A stretch of DNA of 6,042 bases, taken from NCBI GenBank assembly GCA_965372745.1, contig CBDVDM010000050.1, positions 1 to 6,042 of the forward strand, given 5' to 3'. Positions 1-5,716 of the stretch are shown piece after piece; position 1 is the first letter of the stretch, and each line of letters opens with the position of its first letter. The DNA comes from VRUG01 sp965372745. Its GTDB lineage: Bacteria; Planctomycetota; Phycisphaerae; Sedimentisphaerales; Anaerobacaceae. Made by a program: the position numbers and the translations under genes. The notes beneath the pieces were generated by a model. That model did no database searches. It was not told the DNA's origin and was given only the letters and a program-made list of their open reading frames with translations.

Positions 1-530
1 CGCAAAAAGACCTGTGACAGCAGAACGATTGAGCCGAGCATGATGCCGGCTAATGTTACGAAGAGGATGTCACGGTGTAGGATATGTGCGATTTCATGGG
101 CGACGACACCCTGAAGCTCATCACGGTTTAGTTTTCCCAGCAGTCCTGCTGTTACTGCAACAGAAGCGGTTTTCGGGTTTCTGCCGGTTGCAAAGGCATT
201 TGGAGCAGGGTCGTTTATGATGTAGATTTTTGGCATATTCGGCAGGCCTGCGGAGATTGTCATCTCTTCGACGACGTTGAAGAGTTGTGGGTGGACTTTT
301 TTTGTGACAGGCTGGGCCTTGCTCGCAGCCAATAGAATTTTATCGCCGCTTGAAAGACTTATTATTGTTAAAAGCAGCCAGACGGCGGTCGCAATAATAA
401 TGCCTATGAAGGCACCATCGGCGCCGAAGAATCCCGAGCCGATGGCCAGCCCTAAGAGCAGAAGCACAACGCCCATCAGAGCCATCAGCATTATAGAGTT
501 TCTCTTATTTGCCCGTATCTGTTCCCACAT
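1..530 (-). CDS. htpX: Zinc metalloprotease HtpX (M48 family), C-terminal part outside window
   Basis: Reading the minus strand from the ATG at 530-528 gives 176 codons plus two bases before the window edge, so the C-terminal part is missing. The product starts MWEQIRANKRNS and has two hydrophobic segments at about residues 13-30 and 40-58. A cytoplasmic stretch follows with IYIINDPAPNAFATGRNP (102-119), then the zinc-binding HEIAH motif (145-149) in the usual HEIAHxxxRDILF setting. A third hydrophobic segment begins near 156. This order matches HtpX, a membrane-bound M48 protease whose E. coli member degrades misfolded membrane proteins. The third zinc ligand (a Glu) would lie beyond the edge. 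No Shine-Dalgarno precedes the ATG; the leader is almost pure A/T. The gene lies 88 bp downstream of the four-helix-bundle gene and lemA on the same strand. A candidate promoter in that gap could allow independent expression. Confidence 0.93.
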   Translation of the reverse strand, partial: MWEQIRANKRNSIMLMALMGVVLLLLGLAIGSGFFGADGAFIGIIIATAVWLLLTIISLSSGDKILLAASKAQPVTKKVHPQLFNVVEEMTISAGLPNMPKIYIINDPAPNAFATGRNPKTASVAVTAGLLGKLNRDELQGVVAHEIAHILHRDILFVTLAGIMLGSIVLLSQVFL

Positions 531-579
531 ATTATTAATTTTAAATTTTTAGTTTTGAATTTTTAATTACCCACATAGA

Positions 580-608
580 TTTATAAATAAATCTAGATAT
601 GGGGACAA
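580..608 (-). promoter_or_regulatory. Candidate sigma70 promoter for htpX, with inverted repeat over the -10
   Basis: On the minus strand a TTGTCC (608-603) is followed after 17 bp by TATAAA (585-580), giving a leader of roughly 45 nt before the htpX ATG. An 8-bp perfect inverted repeat, TAGATTTA (576-583) and TAAATCTA (588-595) with a 4-nt spacer, covers the -10 hexamer. It could be an operator or just AT-rich symmetry. The match is by eye only, and read-through from lemA is an alternative. Confidence 0.4.
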
Positions 609-618
609 GCAGAAAACG

Positions 619-972
619 TTATTTCGATTTTTCGTAACCGGTTTTTACAATGCTTGTAAGTATTTTTATCAATTCTTCAGAAGTTTCAAGCAACGATTGG
701 CTTTGACTATTTTTAAGAATTTCGGAGTCTTTCAATAATCTTAGCCAATAATTTGCTTCCCTTGCTTCTTTAGAGGCGATTGACATTTTTGCCAAGAAGT
801 CTTTTCGGCTCATCCCTGCCAACGCCTCTTCGATATTAGCACCAATACTTGTTCCAGAACGTAGCAGTTGTCTGGACATCTCATAGTGGCTTTGCTGCTT
901 TAGCCAAGTACAAAGCTTGATAATCTGTAGAGCAAAGTTGTAACTTTTTTCTTTAACAATGTTCTCTTTCAT
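619..972 (-). CDS. Four-helix-bundle protein (S23/IVS-encoded protein family)
   Basis: This 117-residue protein matches the four-helix-bundle family first known from proteins encoded in 23S rRNA intervening sequences (the 'S23 ribosomal protein' name is a misnomer). Family signatures visible are RSGTSIGANIEEA (38-50), then SRKDFLAKMSIASKEAREA (55-73) and YWLRLL (75-80). The predicted content is nearly all helix, with no membrane segment. The molecular role of the family is not established; crystallised members form pentameric bundles. The start ATG at 972-970 overlaps the lemA stop in a TAATG arrangement and has no clear ribosome-binding site of its own, so translation is probably coupled to lemA. 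Here the gene is free-standing, not inside an rRNA gene, and it sits between lemA and htpX. Confidence 0.92.
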   Translation of the reverse strand: MKENIVKEKSYNFALQIIKLCTWLKQQSHYEMSRQLLRSGTSIGANIEEALAGMSRKDFLAKMSIASKEAREANYWLRLLKDSEILKNSQSQSLLETSEELIKILTSIVKTGYEKSK

Positions 973-1529
973 TAGCTGAAATTTACTTTTGGTACTTCAC
1001 GTTCGGCGGCGTTTTCAATCTCGAAGAAGTCGCGTTTGGCAAAGCTGAACATGTTAGCAACAATATTCGATGGGAACATCTGGGTTTTGTTATTAAAGAA
1101 CAGTACCTGGTCATTGTAGCTTTGACGGGCAAATGAAATTTTGTTTTCAGTACTGGTCAGTTCTTCCTGCAGTGCGAGGAAATTCTGATTGGCTTTCAGG
1201 TCGGGATAGTTTTCGACGACGAGCATGAAATTACTAAGAGCCTGTCCGAGGGCGCCTTCAGCTTTTGAGGAGTCTGCGACGGATTGAGCGCCCATTGCCT
1301 GACTTCTGGCTTGTGTTATTGCCTCGAAGGTCCCACGTTCATGCTGCATGTAGCCTTTAGCGGTTTCGATGAGGTTTGGGATGAGGTCGTGGCGTCGTTT
1401 TAGCTGAACGTCAATTTGTGACCATGCGTTGTCAACCTGATTTCGAAGGCGAACCAGTGCATTGTAAATGCCGATGATAAAAAGAATACTCAGGACAATT
1501 ACAACAAGAACAATAATTAGCGTAAGCAT
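972..1529 (-). CDS. lemA: LemA family membrane-anchored protein
   Basis: The 185-residue product has one N-terminal transmembrane segment (about 3-22) followed by a helical domain with the LemA signatures. These are YNALVRLRNQVDNAWSQIDV (22-41), KRRHDLIPNLIETAKGY (44-60), YPDLKAN (108-114), LQEELTSTENKI (120-131), ARQSYND (134-140) and the late FPSNIVANMF (152-161). Length and architecture are normal for the family, which is anchored in the inner membrane with most of the chain outside the cytoplasm. Its biochemical function is not settled. The start is supported by AAGGAG (1542-1537) seven bases before the ATG and by a strong promoter just upstream. LemA genes are often neighbours of htpX or other M48-protease genes, and the same pairing is seen here with one small gene between them. 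The stop codon overlaps the next gene's ATG by one base. Confidence 0.95.
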   Translation of the reverse strand: MLTLIIVLVVIVLSILFIIGIYNALVRLRNQVDNAWSQIDVQLKRRHDLIPNLIETAKGYMQHERGTFEAITQARSQAMGAQSVADSSKAEGALGQALSNFMLVVENYPDLKANQNFLALQEELTSTENKISFARQSYNDQVLFFNNKTQMFPSNIVANMFSFAKRDFFEIENAAEREVPKVNFS

Positions 1530-1556
1530 AACTTTTCTCCTTAAAATATTTTCCTA

Positions 1557-1584
1557 ATTGTATCGCGAAATATGCAGCCGTCAA
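1557..1584 (-). promoter_or_regulatory. Sigma70-type promoter of the lemA unit
   Basis: On the minus strand TTGACG (1584-1579) is separated by 16 bp from TACAAT (1562-1557). Each hexamer has five of six consensus positions. Transcription would start near 1550, about 20 nt before the ATG, and the AAGGAG ribosome-binding site fits inside this short leader. The promoter lies just past the symporter terminator, so lemA begins a new transcription unit. Confidence 0.7.
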
Positions 1585-1609
1585 GGATGGTATTTTCTGT
1601 CGCATAGTT

Positions 1610-1648
1610 AAAAAAAGCGGCTGACGAAATATAGTGCCAGCCGCTTTT
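1610..1648 (-). terminator. Intrinsic terminator of the symporter gene
   Basis: In the minus-strand transcript an 11-bp perfect stem (AAAAGCGGCTG at 1648-1638 pairing with CAGCCGCTTTT at 1623-1613), with a 14-nt loop, runs into seven T residues (1616-1610). It begins 22 nt after the symporter stop codon and separates that gene from the lemA promoter. Confidence 0.88.
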
Positions 1649-1670
1649 GGGTTTTTATAATATTTACGCC

Positions 1671-3701
1671 TTATTTTGCGATACCGAGCGGACTAAAGAC
1701 GAGATACAGCAGCAGGGTCAGAATGATTACAATGATACCTGCAATTTTAGCGCCTTTGGAAGACTTCAAGTCAATAGTAGTGTTCTTTTTGAACACGATA
1801 GGCTGAGCCAGCGGTTTGATGATTGTAATAATCGTCATGACAACAATGCACAGGCCGAAGCAAATGGCCATGCGGTTTAGAAACTGGACACCCGGTACAG
1901 TTAATTTCAGGGCACCATAGGCTACAATGTTGGTTAAAAGTCCGAGTACACCGGCAGCAGGCGGGGCTTTACGTATTAACAGACCGAAAACGAATACGGC
2001 GAGAATACCCGGAGAGATAAAGCCTTGACCTTCCTGAATAACGGTGAAAATGCTGTTGCTGATTTTCGGATTGCCCAATTGAGGGGCAAGGAAAATCGCA
2101 ATAAATGTAAATACGATAACACATAAACGCCCGAGGAGTACAAGAGCTTTTTGTGAGGCATCCGGAGAGATGTATTTCTTATAGATGTCCATTGAAAAGA
2201 TTGTAGATGCAGCGTTTAGCATTGCAGCGAGCGAACTTACAACTGCGCCGAGCAGAGCTGCGAGAACGAAACCGACAAGGCCTACCTTTTGAGGCAGGAC
2301 GTTGCCGAGCAGTTGTGCCATTGCGGTGTCATATTTATAAGCAATGAATTTTTCAGTGGAGATTGGTTTTTGAGCAGCCTCGGCAGCTTGCGTGGTAGCC
2401 TCATTGTAAATGCTTAGCTCAGCGGCAAGAGCGGGGAGTGCGCTTTGCCAAGCCTTATCATCTGATTTAAAGACGGTGAATTCACCTATCTTGAGTTCAT
2501 CGAATTTGGAACGCAGGAGAGGAAGTACATAGGAATTTTGTAACTTGACTTCCTTCATAGTTTCTTCATTTTCGTATATAGCAATCATGAATTGTTCCTG
2601 CTGCCATGATTCGATTGTCTCAATGCTTGGCGAGTCAACAATACGGACAAGTTTTGTAGCTGGGTTTGCTTTCAGGTATTTAGCGATGACAGGTGCGTTG
2701 TCATAAACGGCTTCAAGCTGCATATCCTTGTGATACAGGTTGAATGCGATGATGCCTGGAATTACGATAACAAAAGGAATTATCAGCTTAAGAGCAGCGG
2801 CAAAAACGATACCTTTTTGTCCCTGTGCTAAAGATTTTGACCCGAGTGTTCTTTGCGTGATGTACTGGTTAAGTCCCCAGTAGTAGAAGTTTGGAATCCA
2901 GAGTCCCAGCATTAGTGCTGTCCACGGCAGGACGCTGTCAGTTTTTGGCAGGAACATGTTCAATCGCACTCTATTTAGGTCCAGGAATCGTTCAATCGGC
3001 CCGGCGGATTCGGCAAGAGTCTGTATGGCAATGGCTCCTGTTTTTACATCGATGACTTTTACAGCTTCTGTGGCGCTTCCCAGTTTAAGAAAAGCGAATA
3101 TCATAATTGCAGCACCACCAAGAATGAGTGCACTTCCCTGGAGCAGGTCGGCCCATGCACAGGCTTTTAGTCCACCGGCGGTAACATAGAGCATTGCAAT
3201 TATCCCGATTACAAGTGAGCCGGTCATCAGGCTTACATCGTATCCCATTTTTCCTGCCAGTGTTCGAATTGTCAAAGCACCTGAATAGGTGACTGCACCA
3301 AGCAGGAGCATATAGATGAAGAGGGTACCAAGTGCCATGATTGTGCGGGCGGTACCATTGTAACGATATTCGAGGAACTCAGGTATTGTGAAGATACCTG
3401 CACGCAGAAAGTATGGTAGAAAGCAAAAACCGACAATGACAAGTGTAATAGCAGCCATCCATTCGTAACTTGCGATAGCTAAGCCGACGTGACTTGCAGC
3501 GTTACCGCTCATGCCGACGAATTGTTCGGTAGAAATATTGGCGGCAATAAGAGAAAATCCTACGAGCCACCATTTCAGGCCTCGACCTGCGAGAAAATAA
3601 TCTTCTGAGGTTTTTTCGTGCCTGCTTTTTATAAGACCTACGCTAATTACACAAATAATGAATGCCAAAAAAACAGTAATGTCAAGAACGCCAAATTCCA
3701 T
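1671..3701 (-). CDS. SGLT-like sodium/solute symporter (SSS family) with enlarged outward loop
   Basis: This 676-residue polytopic inner-membrane protein closely resembles Vibrio vSGLT of the SSS/SLC5 family, which couples Na+ entry to sugar uptake. Shared blocks are TSEDYFLAGRGLKWW (31-45), SLIAANISTEQFVGMSG (50-66), GLAIASYEWMAA (73-84), NFYYWGLNQYITQRTL (271-286), GQKGIVFAA (294-302), AALLGAVVSSLAAMLN (481-496) and IQEGQGFISPGILAVF (555-570). By alignment from memory it keeps vSGLT galactose-site positions (Asn56, Gln60, Glu80, Asn278, Tyr280, Lys296, Gln556; the vSGLT Ser91 position is Ala) and Na2-site Ser489/Ser490. A sugar substrate is therefore likely, but which one is unknown. Residues about 325-470 form a long hydrophilic loop, some 100 residues longer than in vSGLT. 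GAAAGG (3715-3710) lies eight bases before the ATG. The gene ends at a strong terminator and is divergent from a HAD phosphatase gene. Confidence 0.93.
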   Translation of the reverse strand: MEFGVLDITVFLAFIICVISVGLIKSRHEKTSEDYFLAGRGLKWWLVGFSLIAANISTEQFVGMSGNAASHVGLAIASYEWMAAITLVIVGFCFLPYFLRAGIFTIPEFLEYRYNGTARTIMALGTLFIYMLLLGAVTYSGALTIRTLAGKMGYDVSLMTGSLVIGIIAMLYVTAGGLKACAWADLLQGSALILGGAAIMIFAFLKLGSATEAVKVIDVKTGAIAIQTLAESAGPIERFLDLNRVRLNMFLPKTDSVLPWTALMLGLWIPNFYYWGLNQYITQRTLGSKSLAQGQKGIVFAAALKLIIPFVIVIPGIIAFNLYHKDMQLEAVYDNAPVIAKYLKANPATKLVRIVDSPSIETIESWQQEQFMIAIYENEETMKEVKLQNSYVLPLLRSKFDELKIGEFTVFKSDDKAWQSALPALAAELSIYNEATTQAAEAAQKPISTEKFIAYKYDTAMAQLLGNVLPQKVGLVGFVLAALLGAVVSSLAAMLNAASTIFSMDIYKKYISPDASQKALVLLGRLCVIVFTFIAIFLAPQLGNPKISNSIFTVIQEGQGFISPGILAVFVFGLLIRKAPPAAGVLGLLTNIVAYGALKLTVPGVQFLNRMAICFGLCIVVMTIITIIKPLAQPIVFKKNTTIDLKSSKGAKIAGIIVIILTLLLYLVFSPLGIAK

Positions 3702-3779
3702 AGTGCCAACCTTTCTTTCCCTAAGTATTAGTTCTTAGTCAATTATTACTACCTACCTACTTTTAATTTAGAATTGCCG

Positions 3780-3829
3780 AATATTATATCTTGAAACTGG
3801 CAGGTAGCAACCATAAAGCATATAATATT
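3780..3829. repeat. 10-bp perfect inverted repeat between divergent genes
   Basis: AATATTATAT (3780-3789) and ATATAATATT (3820-3829) are exact reverse complements separated by 30 bp, with 40 bp from start to start, about four helical turns. Each arm holds a TATAAT directed away from the centre: minus strand 3788-3783 toward the symporter, plus strand 3821-3826 toward the HAD gene. This may mark paired promoters or binding sites for a dimeric regulator. AT-rich chance symmetry is the alternative. Confidence 0.5.
3783..3810 (-). promoter_or_regulatory. Promoter of the symporter gene
   Basis: On the minus strand TTGCTA (3810-3805), a 16-bp spacer and a perfect TATAAT (3788-3783) would start transcription around 3776, giving a leader of about 75 nt. 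That leader contains a short inverted repeat, CTAAG/CTTAG (3721-3725 and 3734-3738), just before the ribosome-binding site. Confidence 0.6.
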
Positions 3830-3935
3830 GCTCCATTATTTGATTCAGCATAGTGTGCGAGTTGTGAAACGACTTGGATTTTCACTAAATTGTAGGTCTG
3901 ATGTTAAATTGGGCAAATTTTAGGGTGTTCATAGT

Positions 3936-4589
3936 ATGGAATATATGGCAGTGATATTTGATTTGGATGGAGTGATAGTTGATACCGAGCCGGTATCACG
4001 TGATGGCTGGCGGTATGCGCTTAAAAAAATGGGTTTGGAGCTTGAAGATAGAATGTTTTTCAAATTAGTGGGCCTTACAGCTAAAGGGATGGAAAAAGTT
4101 TTTCGCCAAGAATATGGGAACGGTTTTTCTTATGAGCAGGCTAAATGGCTTAGACATGAATATGTAAAAGAACATGTAAAGAAAAATGGGATTAAAATTA
4201 AGCCGGGTGTTCCTGAGTTACTTGATTTTTTGGATAACCGAAAAATTAAACGGGCGATAGCAACTTCTACGAACAGGGAATTTACAGAACACAAAATGAT
4301 TCGGGCTGGGATAAGAGATAGATTTGAAACGATTGTATGTGGTGACGAAATAGAGAACGGCAAACCTGAACCGGATATATTTTTAAAGGCAGCAGAGAAA
4401 CTGGCAGTAACACCGGAAAAATGTCTTGTAATTGAAGATTCGGAAAATGGTATCCGGGCGGCACATGCAGCAGGTATAAATGTGATTATGGTACCGGATT
4501 TGAAAGGGCCGACAGAGGAGATTTTGAAGCTTGTTTGTAAGGTGTATCCTTCTTTGTATGAGGTAAAGACTTTATTAGAAGGTTTTTAA
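3936..4589 (+). CDS. HAD-superfamily (subfamily IA) hydrolase, phosphatase-like
   Basis: The 217-residue soluble protein carries all four HAD motifs. Motif I is FDLDGVIVDTEP with nucleophile Asp9 and acid/base Asp11. Motif II is IATST (108-112), motif III Lys143 in GKPEPD, and motif IV IEDSENGI (166-173). A helical C1-type cap occupies about residues 17-88. This is the beta-phosphoglucomutase/sugar-phosphate phosphatase group. By eye alignment the beta-PGM cap residues His20 and Arg49 fall on Ser21 and Ala49 here, so a mutase role is doubtful and a small-phosphate-ester phosphatase is more likely; the substrate is unknown. The ATG at 3936 is preferred over the one at 3945 because AGGG (3922-3925) is ten bases upstream of the first and 19 from the second. 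The gene is divergent from the sugar symporter. Its stop overlaps that of the convergent zinc-ribbon gene by four bases (TTAA). Confidence 0.92.
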   Translation: MEYMAVIFDLDGVIVDTEPVSRDGWRYALKKMGLELEDRMFFKLVGLTAKGMEKVFRQEYGNGFSYEQAKWLRHEYVKEHVKKNGIKIKPGVPELLDFLDNRKIKRAIATSTNREFTEHKMIRAGIRDRFETIVCGDEIENGKPEPDIFLKAAEKLAVTPEKCLVIEDSENGIRAAHAAGINVIMVPDLKGPTEEILKLVCKVYPSLYEVKTLLEGF

Positions 4590-4972
4590 TCGCTGAATAT
4601 TTCGGTCAGCAGTTTTACGATTTTGTTTTCCTCGTCGAAAGAGCCTGCGTTAAGAATATCCTTTAATTCACCTCTATCGAACCATAGGCCGTCACCTTTG
4701 GGGCATCTGTCAATGAGCAGCGGGTTTTGTGAGGCGGCGACGATGACTTTTTGCATTTTTTTCAGGCAGATGGGACATTTTCGAGGTTTTTCTTTACAGT
4801 CCTTATCGAGGTGGAACGAATCGATAAGTTTTTTGGCGTTTTCCATATTTCCAAGCAGTAATTCGAGTTCGCCGGCATCGAGCCAGATTCCGCCGCACTC
4901 GGTGCAGTGGTCGACCTCGACGTCTTCGAGTTCAAAGGTGAGCATTGCATTTTTACAAACAGGACAATCCAT
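4586..4972 (-). CDS. Two-domain zf-TFIIB zinc-ribbon protein
   Basis: The 128-residue product has two copies of the short bacterial zf-TFIIB ribbon. The first has Cys3, Cys6, Cys23 and Cys26 followed by GGIWLDAGEL (27-36). The second has Cys66, Cys69 and Cys90 followed by GLWFDRGEL (95-103), a charged linker joining them. In the second ribbon the expected fourth cysteine (position 93) is Gly, with Asp94 next to it, so zinc binding there may use three Cys plus another ligand or be weakened. The name reflects similarity to the TFIIB ribbon only; no cellular role has been assigned to such bacterial proteins that I can name. There is no signal peptide or membrane segment, so it is probably cytoplasmic. 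The start is supported by AAAAGG (4985-4980) seven bases before the ATG. It converges with the HAD gene without a visible terminator between them. Confidence 0.88.
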   Translation of the reverse strand: MDCPVCKNAMLTFELEDVEVDHCTECGGIWLDAGELELLLGNMENAKKLIDSFHLDKDCKEKPRKCPICLKKMQKVIVAASQNPLLIDRCPKGDGLWFDRGELKDILNAGSFDEENKIVKLLTEIFSD

Positions 4973-5008
4973 GACTTTGCCTTTTTAGAAGATTATAAGT
5001 TTAAAATA

Positions 5009-5037
5009 ATGTTACCTCTGCAGGGCATTGGAGTCAA
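5009..5037 (-). promoter_or_regulatory. Candidate promoter of the zf-TFIIB gene
   Basis: On the minus strand TTGACT (5037-5032) and TAACAT (5014-5009) are 17 bp apart, with a leader of about 30 nt. A perfect TATAAT closer to the gene (4997-4992) has no recognisable -35 partner. The -35 overlaps the end of the upstream degraded ORF. Confidence 0.5.
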
Positions 5038-5234
5038 GAAAAGTTTGAAAGGGGGGAAAAAGCGTTTAGCGTAGAGCGTTTAAAAATTTTACCGCTGAGG
5101 ACGCAGAGAAAAACTAAATACTCCACATGGGATGGCCAAGCCACAACAACTATCTCAACACGAAAAACACGAAGAAAGTCAGCCACAGAGGACAGTAGCA
5201 ATGCTAATATTGAAACTGTTATTGTCTTTTTCAT
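5034..5234 (-). pseudogene. Truncated paralogue of the upstream membrane-protein gene (66-codon ORF)
   Basis: The ORF starts MKKTITVSILALLLSS, nearly the same as the start of the gene directly upstream (MKKTIIVSISALLFLG). The DNA similarity extends through its ribosome-binding region. After about 17 residues the likeness stops and the frame runs into low-complexity-looking sequence rich in CAGAGGAC/CACGAA-type motifs, ending in RSTLNAFSPLSNFS, which resembles no protein domain I know. Its ATG overlaps the upstream stop (TAATG), so it could still be translated by coupling and yield a short hydrophobic peptide. I read it as the first codons of a lost tandem copy joined to non-coding repeat sequence. 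A gene caller may list it as a hypothetical protein. Confidence 0.55.
5061..5194 (-). repeat. Intergenic repeat-like tract (CAGAGGAC / CACGAA type)
   Basis: On the plus strand this stretch shows AGCGTTTA twice (5061-5068 and 5075-5082, 14 bp apart), ACCGCTGAGGACGCAGAGAA (5091-5110), CACGAAAAACACGAAGAAAG (5160-5179) and CCACAGAGGAC (5183-5193). Such 'gaggac/cagag/cacgaa' strings are, as far as I recall, a recurrent class of dispersed intergenic sequence in planctomycete-like and other environmental genomes. Only one copy is present in this window, so its dispersed nature cannot be shown here. It overlaps the degraded ORF and probably explains its odd C-terminal translation. Confidence 0.4.
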
Positions 5235-5257
5235 TATTTCTCTTTTTTAATTTTAAC
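5190..5257 (-). repeat. Direct repeat copy 2 (3' side of the membrane-protein gene)
   Basis: This 68-bp segment aligns with 5674-5739 with about five mismatches, one 3-bp and one 1-bp length difference. It covers the last codons of the 160-residue gene (VKIKKEK and stop), a GAGA ribosome-binding region and the first 15 or so codons of the truncated ORF. Confidence 0.8.
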
Positions 5258-5716
5258 ACCGACTGCTGCCCATGCTGCTAAAGCACTAAGGCCCGCTGCT
5301 ATTGCTGCCACCACAGCTATCCCAAAATTTTTGGCAGCAGTATTACACATATCAATCATTGTTTCTGTTTGTAGGGCATTGTTGATATTTAAAACAAGTT
5401 CTGACTCTGAAATAGGATTTTGCCGAATGTTCGTTAAAGTCCCCGAGCCTACTTTTCTTGTGTCTGAACAAACAATTTTTGTATTAACATAGCCTGATCC
5501 TACTTTTTTCGCCAACTGTTTTAATTCCTCAAGTCGCTGGCCATCGTCTTTATTATTCAAGATAGTACGAAGCTTCTGTCTATATTCTGAGATTTTTTCA
5601 CGTGTCATTATTTTGTCCTTTGTGTTTCTTCTCATCCGATTATAACCAATTGATAGCGATAGGAATAAGCCAAGGAACAGTAGCGCTGATATTGAAACTA
5701 TTATAGTCTTTTTCAT
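5234..5716 (-). CDS. Hypothetical small membrane protein, two predicted transmembrane helices
   Basis: I do not recognise a family for this 160-residue protein. It has an N-terminal hydrophobic segment after Lys-Lys (about 4-24), a charged helical stretch (about 30-71), and a region with a repeated K-V-G-S-G (71-75 and 88-92). A Gly/Ala-rich hydrophobic helix (132-154) leads into the basic tail KIKKEK. Positive charges at both ends suggest both termini are cytoplasmic, with the roughly 105-residue middle part, including Cys83 and Cys124, outside the membrane. A cleaved N-terminal signal is an alternative. The start is supported by AAGGGG five bases before the ATG. The gene is bracketed by two imperfect direct repeats of about 66 bp, and its stop overlaps the start of a truncated paralogue. 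This suggests a tandem family partly lost here. No function is proposed. Confidence 0.72.
   Translation of the reverse strand: MKKTIIVSISALLFLGLFLSLSIGYNRMRRNTKDKIMTREKISEYRQKLRTILNNKDDGQRLEELKQLAKKVGSGYVNTKIVCSDTRKVGSGTLTNIRQNPISESELVLNINNALQTETMIDMCNTAAKNFGIAVVAAIAAGLSALAAWAAVGVKIKKEK

Noticed and set aside
277..552. Plus-strand 91-codon ORF
   Set aside because: It lies opposite htpX, whose reading shows clear family motifs including HEIAH; the plus-strand frame has no recognisable domain.
2956..3189. Plus-strand 77-codon ORF within the symporter
   Set aside because: It is antisense to conserved symporter sequence; no ribosome-binding site or domain was seen.
3724..3743. TTGACT followed by TAATAC on the minus strand as an alternative symporter promoter
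   Set aside because: The two hexamers are only a few bases apart and too near the ribosome-binding site; the upstream TTGCTA-N16-TATAAT is far better.
3702..3935. Riboswitch or structured RNA in the long divergent intergenic region
   Set aside because: Only a short CTAAG/CTTAG pair and AT-rich symmetry were found; no known aptamer core or multi-stem layout is visible.
4130..4464. Two minus-strand ORFs opposite the HAD gene
   Set aside because: They overlap the conserved HAD motif II-IV coding region on the other strand and read as shadow sequence.
3936..4589. Naming the HAD gene pgmB (beta-phosphoglucomutase)
   Set aside because: The HAD core motifs fit, but the beta-PGM cap residues His20 and Arg49 appear replaced by Ser and Ala, so a mutase name is not justified.
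4623..4988. Plus-strand 121-codon ORF
   Set aside because: It is antisense to the zinc-ribbon gene, serine/phenylalanine-rich as expected of a shadow frame, and without motifs.
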